A stretch of 64,000 bases of DNA from Salana multivorans (GCF_003751805.1 NZ_RKHQ01000001.1:1240001-1304000); one strand, 5' to 3'; counted from the stretch's first letter, positions 33,115 through 42,521 are shown. Notes: a model not told the origin generated them from the sequence alone. Program-made: numbers and translations.

Positions 33115-35678
33115 CGCGCCGCCTCCCCCACACCGCCGAGCGCGCCGCCTTCCCGCTCGGCGGCATCGGCACGGGCAACGTGTCGCTCGGCGCCCGCGGC
33201 GAGCTGCGCGACTGGGAGCTGGAGAACGGCCCCGACAAGGGTCGCGTCAACCCCTACTCGTTCTTCGCGATCCACGCCGCGCCCCTCGCCCGGCCCGACG
33301 CGGCGTCCCGCCCGGCCGTCACGCGCATCGTCGAGGCGCCCCTGACCGGCCGGCACGACCTCGACGCCGGCTACGCGTTCGACCGGCTCGCCGGCCTGCC
33401 GCGGCTCGCCGGCGCGACGATGACGGGGCGCTACCCCGTCGTCGACATCGAGTTCACCGACGACGATCTGCCGGTCGAGGTCAGCCTCCACGCGTTCACC
33501 CCGCTCGTCCCGCTGGACGCCGACGCGTCGGGGATCCCCGGCGCCGTCCTGCGCTACGACGTCACCAACCCGGGGCCGGACCCCGTCCGCGTGACGGTCG
33601 CCGGCAGCATGAGCCACACGGCCGGGCGCGGCGAGGGCCCCTACGGCATGCGCGCGCGGCAGAGCGTCGCGTGGCGCGAGGACGGCGGCGTGCGCGGGCT
33701 CGACTTCGGCGTCGAGCTGCCCGAGGACGACCCCGGTCACGGGACGCTCAGCCTCACCACGACGGACCCGAGCGTCACGGTCAAGCCGCAGTGGTCGGTC
33801 GGCTTCTGGCCCGACGGCTCGCGCCTGTTCTGGAACGACTTCGCCTCCGACGGCCTGCTGGAGCCGGAGGCCCGCGCCACCCTCGAGGACCGCCCGCGCG
33901 GCGTGTTCGCGGAGGGTGACGACGGCCGGGAGAGCTTCACCGAGGAGGAGCTGCTCGAGCTGCTGCCGCGGGTGCGGACCGGCTCGCTCGGCATCGTGCA
34001 CACGCTCGCGCCGGGCGAGACGCGCTCGTTCGAGTTCGTGCTCGCCTGGAGCTTCCCGAACCGCCACCGCGGCTGGGGCGGGCACATCGTGTTCCGCGAC
34101 CCGAACTGGGGCGACGTCGTGCGCAACCACTACGCGACGCTCTGGCCCACCGCGTGGGACGCCGCCCGCCACCTGCACGCCGAGCTCCCGCGGCTCGAGG
34201 CCGCGACGGACGCGTTCGTCGAGGCGCTGTACGGCGGGACGCTCGACCCGGTGGTCGCCGACGCGGTCGGCGCCAACATCGCGGCGGCGCGCTCGACGAC
34301 GGCCTTCGTCGTCGAGACCCCCAACCCCGACCTGGGCGAGGGCCCCGTGCTCACGGCGTGGGAGGGCTCCTTCGACCACGGCGGCTCGTGCGAGGGGACG
34401 TGCACGCACGTGTGGTCCTACGCCCAGACGCTCGCCTGGCTCTTCCCGAGCCTCGAGCGCAGCGCGCGCCGCGTCGAGTACCTGCTCGAGACGGACGAGG
34501 AGGGCGCGCAGAAGTTCCGCTCCAACCGCGTGTTCGGCGGCCCGGCCTGGTTCATGACGCCGGCCGTCGACGGCCAGCTCGGCACGTTCCTGCGACTGCA
34601 CCGCGAGTGGCGGTTCAGCGGCGACGACGCGTTCCTGCGCGAGCTGTGGCCGGCGGCCCGGAGCACCCTCGACCACGCCGCCACCCACTGGGACCGCGAC
34701 GGCGACGGCCTCCTCGACGGCGAGCTGCACAACACCTACGACATCGAGTTCCACGGCATCGAGCCGCTCGCCAACTCGATGTACCTCGCGGCGCTGCGGG
34801 CGGGCGTCGTCATGGCCGAGCACCTCGGCGAGCCCGAGACCGCGGTGCGGTGGCGCGGGCTGGCCGACACGGTGGCGCGCGGGATGGACGACGTGCTGTG
34901 GAACGGGGAGTTCTACCGCCAGGTCATCGAGGACGCGGACGCCTACCGCTACCAGTACGGCGACGGGGTCCTGTCCGACCAGCTCCTCGGCCAGTTCCAC
35001 GCCTACCTCGCGGGCCTCGGCGACCTGCTCCCGCGCGAGCACGTGCGCAGCGCGCTGCACGCCGTCGTCGAGCACAACCTGCGCGAGGACCTCACGCGGC
35101 ACGAGAGCACCCAGCGCGTCTACGCGATCGGCGACGAGGGCGGACTGCTGCTCGCGTCCTGGCCGCGCGGCGGGCGCCCCGCGATCCCGTTCGTCTACAG
35201 CGACGAGGTCTGGACCGGCATCGAGCACCAGGTCGCGACGACGCTCGCGTACGCCGGGCTGCCGCGGGAGGCGCTGCGCGTCGAGCGGCTGCTGCGGTCG
35301 CGGTACGACGGCGTCGTCCGCAACCCGTGGAACGAGATCGAGTGCGGCAACCACTACGCGCGCTCGCTCGCGTCGTGGGGGCTGCTGCTCGCGTTCTCGG
35401 GCGCGCAGTGGGACGCACCGACCGGGACGCTCGCGTTCGCCCCGATCGAGCTCCCGTTCCGGGGGCTCTTCACCACCGGGTCCGCCTGGGGCGTCGTCGA
35501 GGTCGACGACACCACCACCCGGATCCGGGTGCACGGGGGCGTCCTCGACGTCGACCGTCTCGTCGTGGGAGGCCGCGAGGTCGCCCGCTCGATCACCCTT
35601 CCGGCGGGTCGGAGCCAGCTCTGGACCGCCCGGAACCACACCGCCGACCAGGCGGCCACCACCCAGGAGTCAGCATGA
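33111..35678 (+). CDS. GH116 glycosidase, probable exo-beta-D-arabinofuranosidase
   Basis: This 855-residue cytoplasmic protein has the GH116 layout: an N-terminal beta-sandwich starting FPLGGIGTGNVSLGARGELRDWELEN (the GBA2 N-domain signature) and a C-terminal (alpha/alpha)6 barrel from about residue 390. The probable nucleophile is Glu428 in SCEGTCTHVW, where other members have EGxEYRMY, and the probable acid/base is Asp623 in LSDQLLGQF. Most GH116 are beta-glucosidases, but one branch was shown to be exo-beta-D-arabinofuranosidase acting on the beta-linked ends of mycobacterial arabinan. The altered nucleophile motif and the neighbours favour that role here. ATGA overlaps couple it to the kinase and the isomerase. 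Confidence 0.86.
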   Translation: MTRRLPHTAERAAFPLGGIGTGNVSLGARGELRDWELENGPDKGRVNPYSFFAIHAAPLARPDAASRPAVTRIVEAPLTGRHDLDAGYAFDRLAGLPRLAGATMTGRYPVVDIEFTDDDLPVEVSLHAFTPLVPLDADASGIPGAVLRYDVTNPGPDPVRVTVAGSMSHTAGRGEGPYGMRARQSVAWREDGGVRGLDFGVELPEDDPGHGTLSLTTTDPSVTVKPQWSVGFWPDGSRLFWNDFASDGLLEPEARATLEDRPRGVFAEGDDGRESFTEEELLELLPRVRTGSLGIVHTLAPGETRSFEFVLAWSFPNRHRGWGGHIVFRDPNWGDVVRNHYATLWPTAWDAARHLHAELPRLEAATDAFVEALYGGTLDPVVADAVGANIAAARSTTAFVVETPNPDLGEGPVLTAWEGSFDHGGSCEGTCTHVWSYAQTLAWLFPSLERSARRVEYLLETDEEGAQKFRSNRVFGGPAWFMTPAVDGQLGTFLRLHREWRFSGDDAFLRELWPAARSTLDHAATHWDRDGDGLLDGELHNTYDIEFHGIEPLANSMYLAALRAGVVMAEHLGEPETAVRWRGLADTVARGMDDVLWNGEFYRQVIEDADAYRYQYGDGVLSDQLLGQFHAYLAGLGDLLPREHVRSALHAVVEHNLREDLTRHESTQRVYAIGDEGGLLLASWPRGGRPAIPFVYSDEVWTGIEHQVATTLAYAGLPREALRVERLLRSRYDGVVRNPWNEIECGNHYARSLASWGLLLAFSGAQWDAPTGTLAFAPIELPFRGLFTTGSAWGVVEVDDTTTRIRVHGGVLDVDRLVVGGREVARSITLPAGRSQLWTARNHTADQAATTQESA

Positions 35679-37327
35679 GCACCTATCACCTGCCGACGGT
35701 CGCCGAGCGGCCGCAGGCGACCCCCCGCACCGCCTACCTCGTCGCCAGCGGCGACCTTCGCGAGTCCGCCAACGTCGCGGGGTGGCCGACGCAGGCCGCG
35801 ATGGAGGCGGACGTCACCGCCGCCCTCGGCGAGCTCGGCTGGGACGTGGTCCGCGCGCACGACGTCGACCCGGAGACGGGGCACGGCTTCGTCTCCAGCC
35901 AGCGGATGGGTCTCGAGGTGTTCAAGAACGTCCCGTCCGACGCACCGCTGGTCGTCGCGATCGCGAACTGGCAGTACTCCCACCACCTCCTGGCCGGGCT
36001 GCGCACGCACCGCGGCCCGATCCTCACGGTCGCGAACTTCGCGGGCGACTGGCCGGGGCTCGTCGGCCTGCTCGGCCTCAACGCGGGCCTGACGAAGATG
36101 GGCAAGGACTACGCGACCATCTGGTCGGTCGACTTCACCGACGACTGGTTCAAGGCCGGTCTGCGCGAGTGGACCGAGACGGGCCGCATCACGCACGACG
36201 CCTCGCACGTGCGCGAGCTGTCCGGGCTCGACGCGCTGCCGGACGGCCCGGAGAAGGAGCTCGGCGTCGCGCTCGCCGATGAGCTGCTCACGGACAAGGC
36301 CATCATCGGCGTGTTCGACGAGGGCTGCATGGGCATGTACAACGCGATCTTCGACGACGAGCTGCTCAACCCGACCGGCATCTACAAGGAGCGCCTGTCG
36401 CAGTCCGCGCTCTACGCCGAGATGCTCCGGGTGTCGGAGGAGGAGGCGAACGAGGCGTACGACTGGCTCGTCGATCACGGCATGACCTTCCGGTACGGCG
36501 AGGACGCCACGACCGAGCTCACCCGCGAGCAGGTCCAGTGGCAGATGAAGATGTACATCGCCGCGCTGCGCATCGCCGACGACTTCGGGCTGGACGCCGT
36601 CGGCATCCAGTACCAGCAGGGCCTCAAGGACCTCGTCCCGGCCTCCGACCTGGCCGAGGGCATCCTCAACTCGACGCAGCGCCCGCCGGTGCGCTCGCGC
36701 GACGGCTCGCGCGTCCTGCACGAGGGCCACGCCTTCCCGCACTTCAACGAGGCGGACGAGGGCGTCGCGGTCGACGCGCTCGTGACCGACCGGGTGTTCC
36801 GCGCCATGGGCCTCGTGCCCGACAACACGCTGCACGACGTGCGGTGGGGCGAGGACTACGACGGCGAGTTCGTCTGGGTCTACGAGATCTCCGGCTCGGT
36901 CCCGGCCTCGCACCTCGGCGGGTGGGACAAGGCCGAGGGCTGGCGCCAGGGTCACGTGTTCTTCCCCGCGGGCGGCGCGACGATCAACGGCGTGAGCCGG
37001 CCGGGGGAGGTCGTGCTCTCCCGCGTCTACATCGCCGACGGCGTCCTGCAGGCCGACCTGTTCCGCGCGAGCGTCGTCGAGCTGCCCGAGGAGGAGACGC
37101 GGCGACGCAAGGACGCGACGAACCCCGAGTGGCCGATCGCCAACGTCGTGCTGCACGGCCAGACCCGCGACCAGTTCATGGCGCGGCACAAGGCCAACCA
37201 CGCGCAGCTCGTCTACGCGCCCGACGCGGAGACCGCCGACCGCGCGCTCGTCGCGAAGGCCGCGATGTTCGCGCGGATGGGCATCCGGATCAACCTGGTC
37301 GGCGACGTCCCGTCCGTCCCGGCCTGA
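35675..37327 (+). CDS. L-fucose/D-arabinose isomerase-family protein
   Basis: This 550-residue protein belongs to the FucI/AraA-like isomerases: APLVVAIANWQYSHHLLAGLRTHRGPILTVANFAGDWPGLVGLLGLNAGLTKMGKDYATIWS, a VFDEGCMGMYNA motif with a metal-region Glu/Asp, IQYQQGLKDLVPASDLAEG, and a long C-terminal domain. L-fucose isomerase also acts as D-arabinose isomerase, because the two sugars share their stereochemistry at the relevant carbons. Here, with D-arabinofuranosidases and an FGGY kinase, conversion of D-arabinose to D-ribulose is the expected step. No fuculose-phosphate aldolase is present, which argues against fucose. The start overlaps the GH116 stop (ATGA). A strong terminator follows. 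Confidence 0.85.
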   Translation: MSTYHLPTVAERPQATPRTAYLVASGDLRESANVAGWPTQAAMEADVTAALGELGWDVVRAHDVDPETGHGFVSSQRMGLEVFKNVPSDAPLVVAIANWQYSHHLLAGLRTHRGPILTVANFAGDWPGLVGLLGLNAGLTKMGKDYATIWSVDFTDDWFKAGLREWTETGRITHDASHVRELSGLDALPDGPEKELGVALADELLTDKAIIGVFDEGCMGMYNAIFDDELLNPTGIYKERLSQSALYAEMLRVSEEEANEAYDWLVDHGMTFRYGEDATTELTREQVQWQMKMYIAALRIADDFGLDAVGIQYQQGLKDLVPASDLAEGILNSTQRPPVRSRDGSRVLHEGHAFPHFNEADEGVAVDALVTDRVFRAMGLVPDNTLHDVRWGEDYDGEFVWVYEISGSVPASHLGGWDKAEGWRQGHVFFPAGGATINGVSRPGEVVLSRVYIADGVLQADLFRASVVELPEEETRRRKDATNPEWPIANVVLHGQTRDQFMARHKANHAQLVYAPDAETADRALVAKAAMFARMGIRINLVGDVPSVPA

Positions 37328-37346
37328 GCCGACCGACCCGTCGGTC

Positions 37347-37385
37347 GCGGGGTCCGGCGCACGTCCACCGTGCGCCGGACCCCGC
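37347..37385 (+). terminator. Strong terminator ending the kinase-GH116-isomerase operon
   Basis: A perfect 17-bp stem pairs 37347-37363 with 37369-37385 around the loop TCCAC, 20 bases after the isomerase stop. Confidence 0.88.
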
Positions 37386-37443
37386 TCCGGTGCGGGAGCG
37401 TGACGCCGGTGCGGTCGGTGGGCGCGGGCGGTAGCGTGCGGCC

Positions 37444-38526
37444 ATGACGAGCCAGAAGCTTCGCCTCGGGCTTCACACCGGCTACTGGAGCTCGGGCCCG
37501 CCGGCCGGCGCCGCCGACGCGGTGCGCTGGGCCGACGCGCACGGGCTCGACTCCGTCTGGACGGCCGAGGCGTACGGGTCGGACGCGTTCACGCCGCTCG
37601 CGTGGTGGGGATCGGGCACGACGCGGGTGCGTCTGGCCACGGGCGTCGCGCAGCTCTCGGCCCGCACGCCGACGGCCACGGCGATGGCCGCGCTCACGCT
37701 CGACCACCTGTCCGGGGGGCGGTTCGTCCTCGGCCTCGGGGCGTCCGGGCCGCAGGTCGTCGAGGGCTGGTACGGCCAGCCGTACGCCCGGCCGCTGGCC
37801 CGCACGCGCGAGTACGTCGCGATCGTGCGCGACGTCCTGCGCCGCGAGGCGCCCGTGACGGCTCCGGGCCCGGCCTACCGGCTGCCGCTGCCGGCGTCGT
37901 CACCGGGGGCGACGGGCGAGGGGCGCGCGCTGCGTTCCACCGTGCACCCGCTGCGCGCCGACCTGCCGATCCACCTCGCGGCGCAGGGCCCGCGCAACAC
38001 GGAGCTGGCCGCCGAGATCGCCGACGGCTGGCTGCCGGCGTTCCTCTCCCCCGCGCTCGACGACGAGGCGCGGGGACTCCTCGCCGCGGGGTTCGCCCGC
38101 CGCTCCGAACGGCTGCGGCCGGCCGAGAAGTTCGAGGTGTGCGCGACCGTCCCGCTCGCGCTCGCCGAGTCCGTCGAGGCCGGCATCGACCTGCTGCGCG
38201 GACACGTCGCGCTCTACGCCGGCGGCATGGGATCGGCGACGACCAACTTCCACCACGAGGCGCTGCGCCGCGTCGGCGCGCGGGTGGGCCCGGGTGTCGA
38301 CGACGCGCTGGCGGAGGTGGCGGAGCGCTACCGCTCGGGGGACCGCGCGGGAGCCGCCGCCGCGGTGCCGGCGGACCTCGTGCGCGAGATCGCGCTCGTC
38401 GGGACGCCGGCCGACGTCGTCGCGCAGCTCGATCGCTGGCGGGACACGTGCGTCACGACGCTCGTGCTCCAGACCGACCCCCGCGTCGTCCCGCTGCTGG
38501 AGCCGGTGCTCGCGGCGCCGCGCTGA
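37444..38526 (+). CDS. LLM-class F420-dependent oxidoreductase
   Basis: This 360-residue luciferase-like protein begins LRLGLHTGYWSSGPP and has the segments AHGLDSVWTAEAYGSDAFTPLAWW, RVRLATGVAQLSARTPTATAMAALTLDHLSGGRFVLGLGASGPQVVEGWYG and LPIHLAAQGPRNTELAAEIADGWLP, typical of mycobacterial F420-dependent LLM enzymes. The substrate is unknown. It follows the terminator of the D-arabinan operon, so it is likely an independent unit. It is one of three LLM genes in the window (also 197 and 14359), which suggests that the host makes F420. Confidence 0.87.
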   Translation: MTSQKLRLGLHTGYWSSGPPAGAADAVRWADAHGLDSVWTAEAYGSDAFTPLAWWGSGTTRVRLATGVAQLSARTPTATAMAALTLDHLSGGRFVLGLGASGPQVVEGWYGQPYARPLARTREYVAIVRDVLRREAPVTAPGPAYRLPLPASSPGATGEGRALRSTVHPLRADLPIHLAAQGPRNTELAAEIADGWLPAFLSPALDDEARGLLAAGFARRSERLRPAEKFEVCATVPLALAESVEAGIDLLRGHVALYAGGMGSATTNFHHEALRRVGARVGPGVDDALAEVAERYRSGDRAGAAAAVPADLVREIALVGTPADVVAQLDRWRDTCVTTLVLQTDPRVVPLLEPVLAAPR

Positions 38527-38574
38527 GGCCGCCGCGCTGGCCGACCGGGGTGTGAGCGACCCCGGGAGCCGTGG

Positions 38575-39276
38575 TCAGGCGGGGAGCGGAGCCCGGTGGT
38601 GGGCGCGACCGACCCACACCGTGTGGCCGACGCCGAACGGCACGGCGTCGACGCGGCGGAAGCCGGCGGCCTCGAGCAGGGAGGCCCGGGCCGGGTCGAG
38701 CGCGAGGGCGTAGGCCGACTCGCCCGCGTCGTCCAGCTCCGCCACGACGGGGGCGACCAGCTCGCGGGCGAGCGCGACCACGTCGACGTCGTCGACGACC
38801 GCCGGGTCGACCACGACGCCGTACAGGACGAGCCGCGCGCTCTCGACGGCGCCGAACGCCGCCGCCATCGCGTCCTCCAGGAACGGCCGCACGCGCTCGT
38901 CCGGTCCGACCAGGGCCGCGACATCGCTCACCGAGTCGACCTGGAGCTCGCGGCGCAGGATCCCGCCGAGGTCGTCGGAGCCGGGGCCGACGCCCGTCTC
39001 CCCCGGTACCCAGATCGCCGCGGCGACGGGGCGGCCGTCGCGCTCGGCCACCCACAGCCGACCGTGCTCCAGCACCGAGTGGAGCAGGAGCAGCCGGGCG
39101 GCGACGTCGGCCGCGTTCGTGTCGGCGGGGCCGTCGGGGATCCCGTCGCCGTCGATGTCGAGGGGCTGCATGGCTGAGCGCAGGAGCCGGGCGACGGCGT
39201 TGACGTCGAGCAGCGAGCCCGGTCGGGTGAGCCAGGAACCGGGTCGTGAACCGGGAGCGTCCTTGGTCGAGGTCAT
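38575..39276 (-). CDS. GNAT-like N-acetyltransferase
   Basis: The 233-residue product has RLWVAERDGRPVAAAIWVPGE, resembling a GNAT beta2-beta4 region, a weak central part, and a C-terminal ASLLEAAGFRRVDAVPFG, the usual AAGF end of GNAT folds. The acetyl-CoA P-loop (Q/RxxGxG/A) is not obvious, so activity is uncertain. The ATG at 39276 is six bases after a TAAAGT -10-like box and has no RBS, which suggests a leaderless transcript. A CebR-like palindrome at 39299-39314 lies immediately upstream of that box. Confidence 0.6.
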   Translation of the reverse strand: MTSTKDAPGSRPGSWLTRPGSLLDVNAVARLLRSAMQPLDIDGDGIPDGPADTNAADVAARLLLLHSVLEHGRLWVAERDGRPVAAAIWVPGETGVGPGSDDLGGILRRELQVDSVSDVAALVGPDERVRPFLEDAMAAAFGAVESARLVLYGVVVDPAVVDDVDVVALARELVAPVVAELDDAGESAYALALDPARASLLEAAGFRRVDAVPFGVGHTVWVGRAHHRAPLPA

Positions 39277-39298
39277 ACCGCCACTTTACGAAGCGATC

Positions 39299-39314
39299 CT
39301 GGGAGCACTCCCAG
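39299..39314. promoter_or_regulatory. CebR-like operator upstream of the GNAT gene
   Basis: CTGGGAGCACTCCCAG contains TGGGAGCACTCCCA (39300-39313), which differs at one position from the known CebR box TGGGAGCGCTCCCA of cellulose/cello-oligosaccharide regulons in actinobacteria. It overlaps the expected -35 region of the minus-strand gene. A single half-site TGGGAG recurs about 30 bases away. Confidence 0.65.
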
Positions 39315-39421
39315 AATCGGGTCCGTGTTCGCTGGGAGCCGAGACGAGTTTCCCGGGGGGACTCGCCGGGCCTCGGCCGGTGGTGGCTCCCGCCGACGGG
39401 ATCCCCGCCCACGCGGGCGAA

Positions 39422-39462
39422 CGTGCGGGTCGGGCCGCCCCCTGACCGGCCCGACCCGCACG
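39422..39462 (-). terminator. Terminator after the GH38 operon
   Basis: 16-base arms 39422-39437 and 39447-39462 pair perfectly around a 9-base loop, three bases past the GH38 stop codon. Confidence 0.85.
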
Positions 39463-39464
39463 GC

Positions 39465-42400
39465 TCAGGAGCGGCGGACCCGCAGCGTGACCACCTGGAA
39501 CGGACGCAGCTCCAGCTCGACGCCGTCCTCCCCCTCGGCGGCCTCGCCCAGCGGCCGCTCGAGCAGGTCGGTGAGCACGACGCCGGTGTGCGCGAAGCCG
39601 AGGCCCACCCGCACGGCGGCGCGCGCGCCGTGGGACTCGTACAGCCGGACGACGACGTCGCCCGAGCGGTCCTGGGCGAGCTTGACCGCCTCGACCACGA
39701 CGGCCGGCGAGGACACCGTGACGAGCGGCGCCACCTCCCCGGTGCCACCGGCGTCGGTGCCGCCGGCGCCACCGGCCACGGTCCGCAGCGGCAGGTTGAG
39801 CCCGTACCCGCTCCGGATCGCGTCCGCCACGCCGGCACCGAACGTCACGGCGTTGTGGAACGTGTGCTCCCCCTGGTCGGCGACCGGGTCGGGGAACAGG
39901 GGTGCCCGCAGCAGCGTCACGCGGACCACCGACACGGACCGCCCGTCAGCGTCCGGCGCCCGCGTGATGTCGTGCCCGTAGCTCGCGTCGTTCGCGACGG
40001 CGACGCCGAACCCCGGCTCGCCGACGTGCACCCACCGGTGCGCGACGGTCTCGAACCGTGCCGCGTCCCACGAGGTATTCGCGTGCGTCGGCCGCGTCAC
40101 GTGACCGAACTGGATCTCCGAGGTCGCCTCGTGGGAGTGGACGTCGACCGGGAAGGCGAGCTTGAGCAGCTTCTGCCTCTCGTGCCAGTCGACGTGCGTG
40201 CGCACGTGCAGGGTCGGGTCGTCGCCGCCGGCGAGCCAGAGGAGCTGCTCGACGGAGCTGCCGGAGAAGGTGCGGACGATCCGCAGGGCCGGGCCGCCGT
40301 CCGGCGCCGCCGCCGGCTCGAGGACGTCCGCGACGTCGAGGTCGGTGACGAGCCTGCGGTAGTGCCGGTCGATGTCCCACGCCTCCCACGTGTTGGGGAT
40401 GTCCTGGTGGAACTGCAGCAGGTTCCCGACGTGGCCGGCGGGGATCGCCTCGCGCCGGGACCCGTCGGGTCGTCCGACGACGGCGGAGACCACGAGGCCG
40501 CGCGCGTCGAGCCGCACGGTCACCCCCGCGTTCGTCAGCACCCAGTCGTCGCCGTCCCGGGTCAGCTCGGCCGGCGTCGCCGGCGAGGGCGCGGCGATGG
40601 CGAGCGGGGCGACGCCGTCGCGCTCGAACGGGGCGGCGTTCGCGACGGCGCCCGGGGCGACGCCGAGGGCCCGGAGGGCCGCCGGGACGAGACCGGCTGG
40701 ACCGACGAGCGCCTCGGCGACCTCCTCGTAGGAGCGCTCCGCCTCGCGGTGCACCCAGGCGATCGAGCTGCCCGGCAGGATGTCGTGGAACTGGTTGAGC
40801 AGCACGACCCGCCACAGCCGCTGCAGCTCCTCGTACGGGTAGTCGGCCCCCGCGCGCACGGCGGCGGTCGCGGCCCACAGCTCGGCCTCGCGCAGGAGGT
40901 GCTCGCTGCGCCGGTTGCCGCGCTTGGTGCGCGACTGCGAGGTGTACGTTCCGCGGTGGTACTCCAGGTACAGCTCGCCGACCCACGACGGGGCGAGCTC
41001 CCCGTACTCGGCCTTGGCGGCGGCGAAGAAGTCGTCGGGCGAGTCGATCACGACGCGGGGCGAGCCCTCGAGCGACGCCGACCGGTGACCCTGGGCGACC
41101 ATCTCGCGCGTCGGGCCGCCGCCGCCGTCGCCGTAGCCGAACGGCGCGAGCGAGTGCGTGGCGTGCGCCTTCTCCCGGAACTCCACCTCGGCGTGCACGA
41201 GCTCGCGCGCCGAGAGGTCGGAGTTGTAGGTGTCGACGGGCGGGAAGTGCGTGAACACGCGGGTCCCGTCGATCCCCTCCCACCAGAACGTGTGGTGCGG
41301 GATGCGGTTGGTGTCGTTCCACGACAGCTTCTGGGTGAGGAAGTCCGGGCAGCCCGCGAGGCGCGCCACCTGCGGGAACGCGCCGGTGTAGCCGAAGGAG
41401 TCGGGCAGCCAGACGCTCGTCGGCTCGACGCCGAACGCCCGCTCGAAGTAGCCCTTGCCCTCGAGGAACTGGCGGACCAGCGCCTCCGAGCCGACCATGT
41501 TGGTGTCGGACTCGACCCACATCCCGCCGACCGGGACGATCCGGCCCTCCGCGACCCGGGCCCGCAGCCGCTCGAACAGCTCGGGGTAGTGCTCCTCGAG
41601 CCACGCGTACTGCTGCGCCGACGACATCGCGAACGTGACGTCCGGGTCGGCGTCCATGAGCGCGAGGACGTTCGCGACGGTCCGGCTGACCTTGCGCACC
41701 GTCTCGCGCACCGGCCACAGCCAGGCCGAGTCGATGTGCGCGTGCCCGACGGCGTGCACCGTGTGGGCGCCAGCGGGAGCGGGGGCCGCGAGCGCCGCCG
41801 CGACGACCTCGCGACCGCGCGCCGCGGTCCCCGCGACGTCCTCGGGGTCGACGACGTCGCACAGCTCCTCGAGCACCGCGACCACCTGGGCCCGGCGGGT
41901 CGAGCCGGCCGGCAGGACGTCGACGAGACCGCGCAGGGCGCGCGCGTCGGCCACGAGCTCCGCGACGGTCTCGTCGATCAGGACGACGTCGATCGCCCGC
42001 AGCGTGTACTGCGGGTCCTTCGGCGCCGTCGCCCGGTCGCCCATCGGCGTCGGCTTGGTCCAGGCGTCCTGCGGCACGTCCGGGTTGGCGGCCGCCTCGA
42101 TGTAGAGGTCGACGGCGGCGCCGCCCTCCTGCGGCAGCGGCACCCAGGCGTTGCGCGGGGAGATGCCCTTGACCAGCACGCCGTCCGGGGACCACGCGGC
42201 CCCCTCGGCCTGGAACCCGGGCTGCTGGGCCATCCAGCCGAGGTCGACGGCCAGCTCCACCCGGGTGCCGTCCTGCGGCCAGTCCGCCGGAACGGCGCCC
42301 GTGACGTGGAACCACACCGTCCCCCACGGCAGCCCCCACGGGGTGCCGACGGCGAACGGCGCGTACTGCGCGCCGCGCGCGTGCGCGAACGGCACCGGCT

Positions 42401-42521
42401 CGTCCGGCACCTCCCAGCTCTCGACGGCCAGCCGGTGGCGCGCCCGCACGACGGCGGGCTCGATCCACTCGGCCAGGTACCGGTCGATGCGCAGGAGGCT
42501 GAGGGGGGTGGTGTCGTGCAT
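39465..42521 (-). CDS. GH38 alpha-mannosidase
   Basis: This 1018-residue cytoplasmic retaining enzyme cleaves alpha-mannosides, with a zinc ion in the active site. It has an N-terminal domain to about residue 235, the GH38 catalytic domain opening HAVGHAHIDSAWLWPVRETVRK (zinc His/Asp), WLPDSFGYTGAFPQ with the nucleophile at about Asp374, LNQFHDILPGSSIAW (zinc His/Asp), then the middle and C-terminal beta domains. There is no signal peptide, so it acts on imported mannosides. It is the last gene of an operon with a complete ABC sugar importer. ATG 42521 was chosen; an in-frame GTG at 42563 has no RBS. Mannan of lipoarabinomannan is a possible source (inference). Confidence 0.95.
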   Translation of the reverse strand: MHDTTPLSLLRIDRYLAEWIEPAVVRARHRLAVESWEVPDEPVPFAHARGAQYAPFAVGTPWGLPWGTVWFHVTGAVPADWPQDGTRVELAVDLGWMAQQPGFQAEGAAWSPDGVLVKGISPRNAWVPLPQEGGAAVDLYIEAAANPDVPQDAWTKPTPMGDRATAPKDPQYTLRAIDVVLIDETVAELVADARALRGLVDVLPAGSTRRAQVVAVLEELCDVVDPEDVAGTAARGREVVAAALAAPAPAGAHTVHAVGHAHIDSAWLWPVRETVRKVSRTVANVLALMDADPDVTFAMSSAQQYAWLEEHYPELFERLRARVAEGRIVPVGGMWVESDTNMVGSEALVRQFLEGKGYFERAFGVEPTSVWLPDSFGYTGAFPQVARLAGCPDFLTQKLSWNDTNRIPHHTFWWEGIDGTRVFTHFPPVDTYNSDLSARELVHAEVEFREKAHATHSLAPFGYGDGGGGPTREMVAQGHRSASLEGSPRVVIDSPDDFFAAAKAEYGELAPSWVGELYLEYHRGTYTSQSRTKRGNRRSEHLLREAELWAATAAVRAGADYPYEELQRLWRVVLLNQFHDILPGSSIAWVHREAERSYEEVAEALVGPAGLVPAALRALGVAPGAVANAAPFERDGVAPLAIAAPSPATPAELTRDGDDWVLTNAGVTVRLDARGLVVSAVVGRPDGSRREAIPAGHVGNLLQFHQDIPNTWEAWDIDRHYRRLVTDLDVADVLEPAAAPDGGPALRIVRTFSGSSVEQLLWLAGGDDPTLHVRTHVDWHERQKLLKLAFPVDVHSHEATSEIQFGHVTRPTHANTSWDAARFETVAHRWVHVGEPGFGVAVANDASYGHDITRAPDADGRSVSVVRVTLLRAPLFPDPVADQGEHTFHNAVTFGAGVADAIRSGYGLNLPLRTVAGGAGGTDAGGTGEVAPLVTVSSPAVVVEAVKLAQDRSGDVVVRLYESHGARAAVRVGLGFAHTGVVLTDLLERPLGEAAEGEDGVELELRPFQVVTLRVRRS

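Noticed and set aside
33111-35678. GH116 as an ordinary beta-glucosidase
   Set aside because: Not excluded, but the nucleophile region (CEGTCTHVW) differs from the usual EGxEYRMY pattern and the operon is D-arabinan-like.
35675-37327. L-fucose catabolism as the role of the isomerase and kinase
   Set aside because: No fuculose-1-phosphate aldolase or fucosidase is present, whereas several D-arabinan-type enzymes share the operator. D-arabinose is the better fit.
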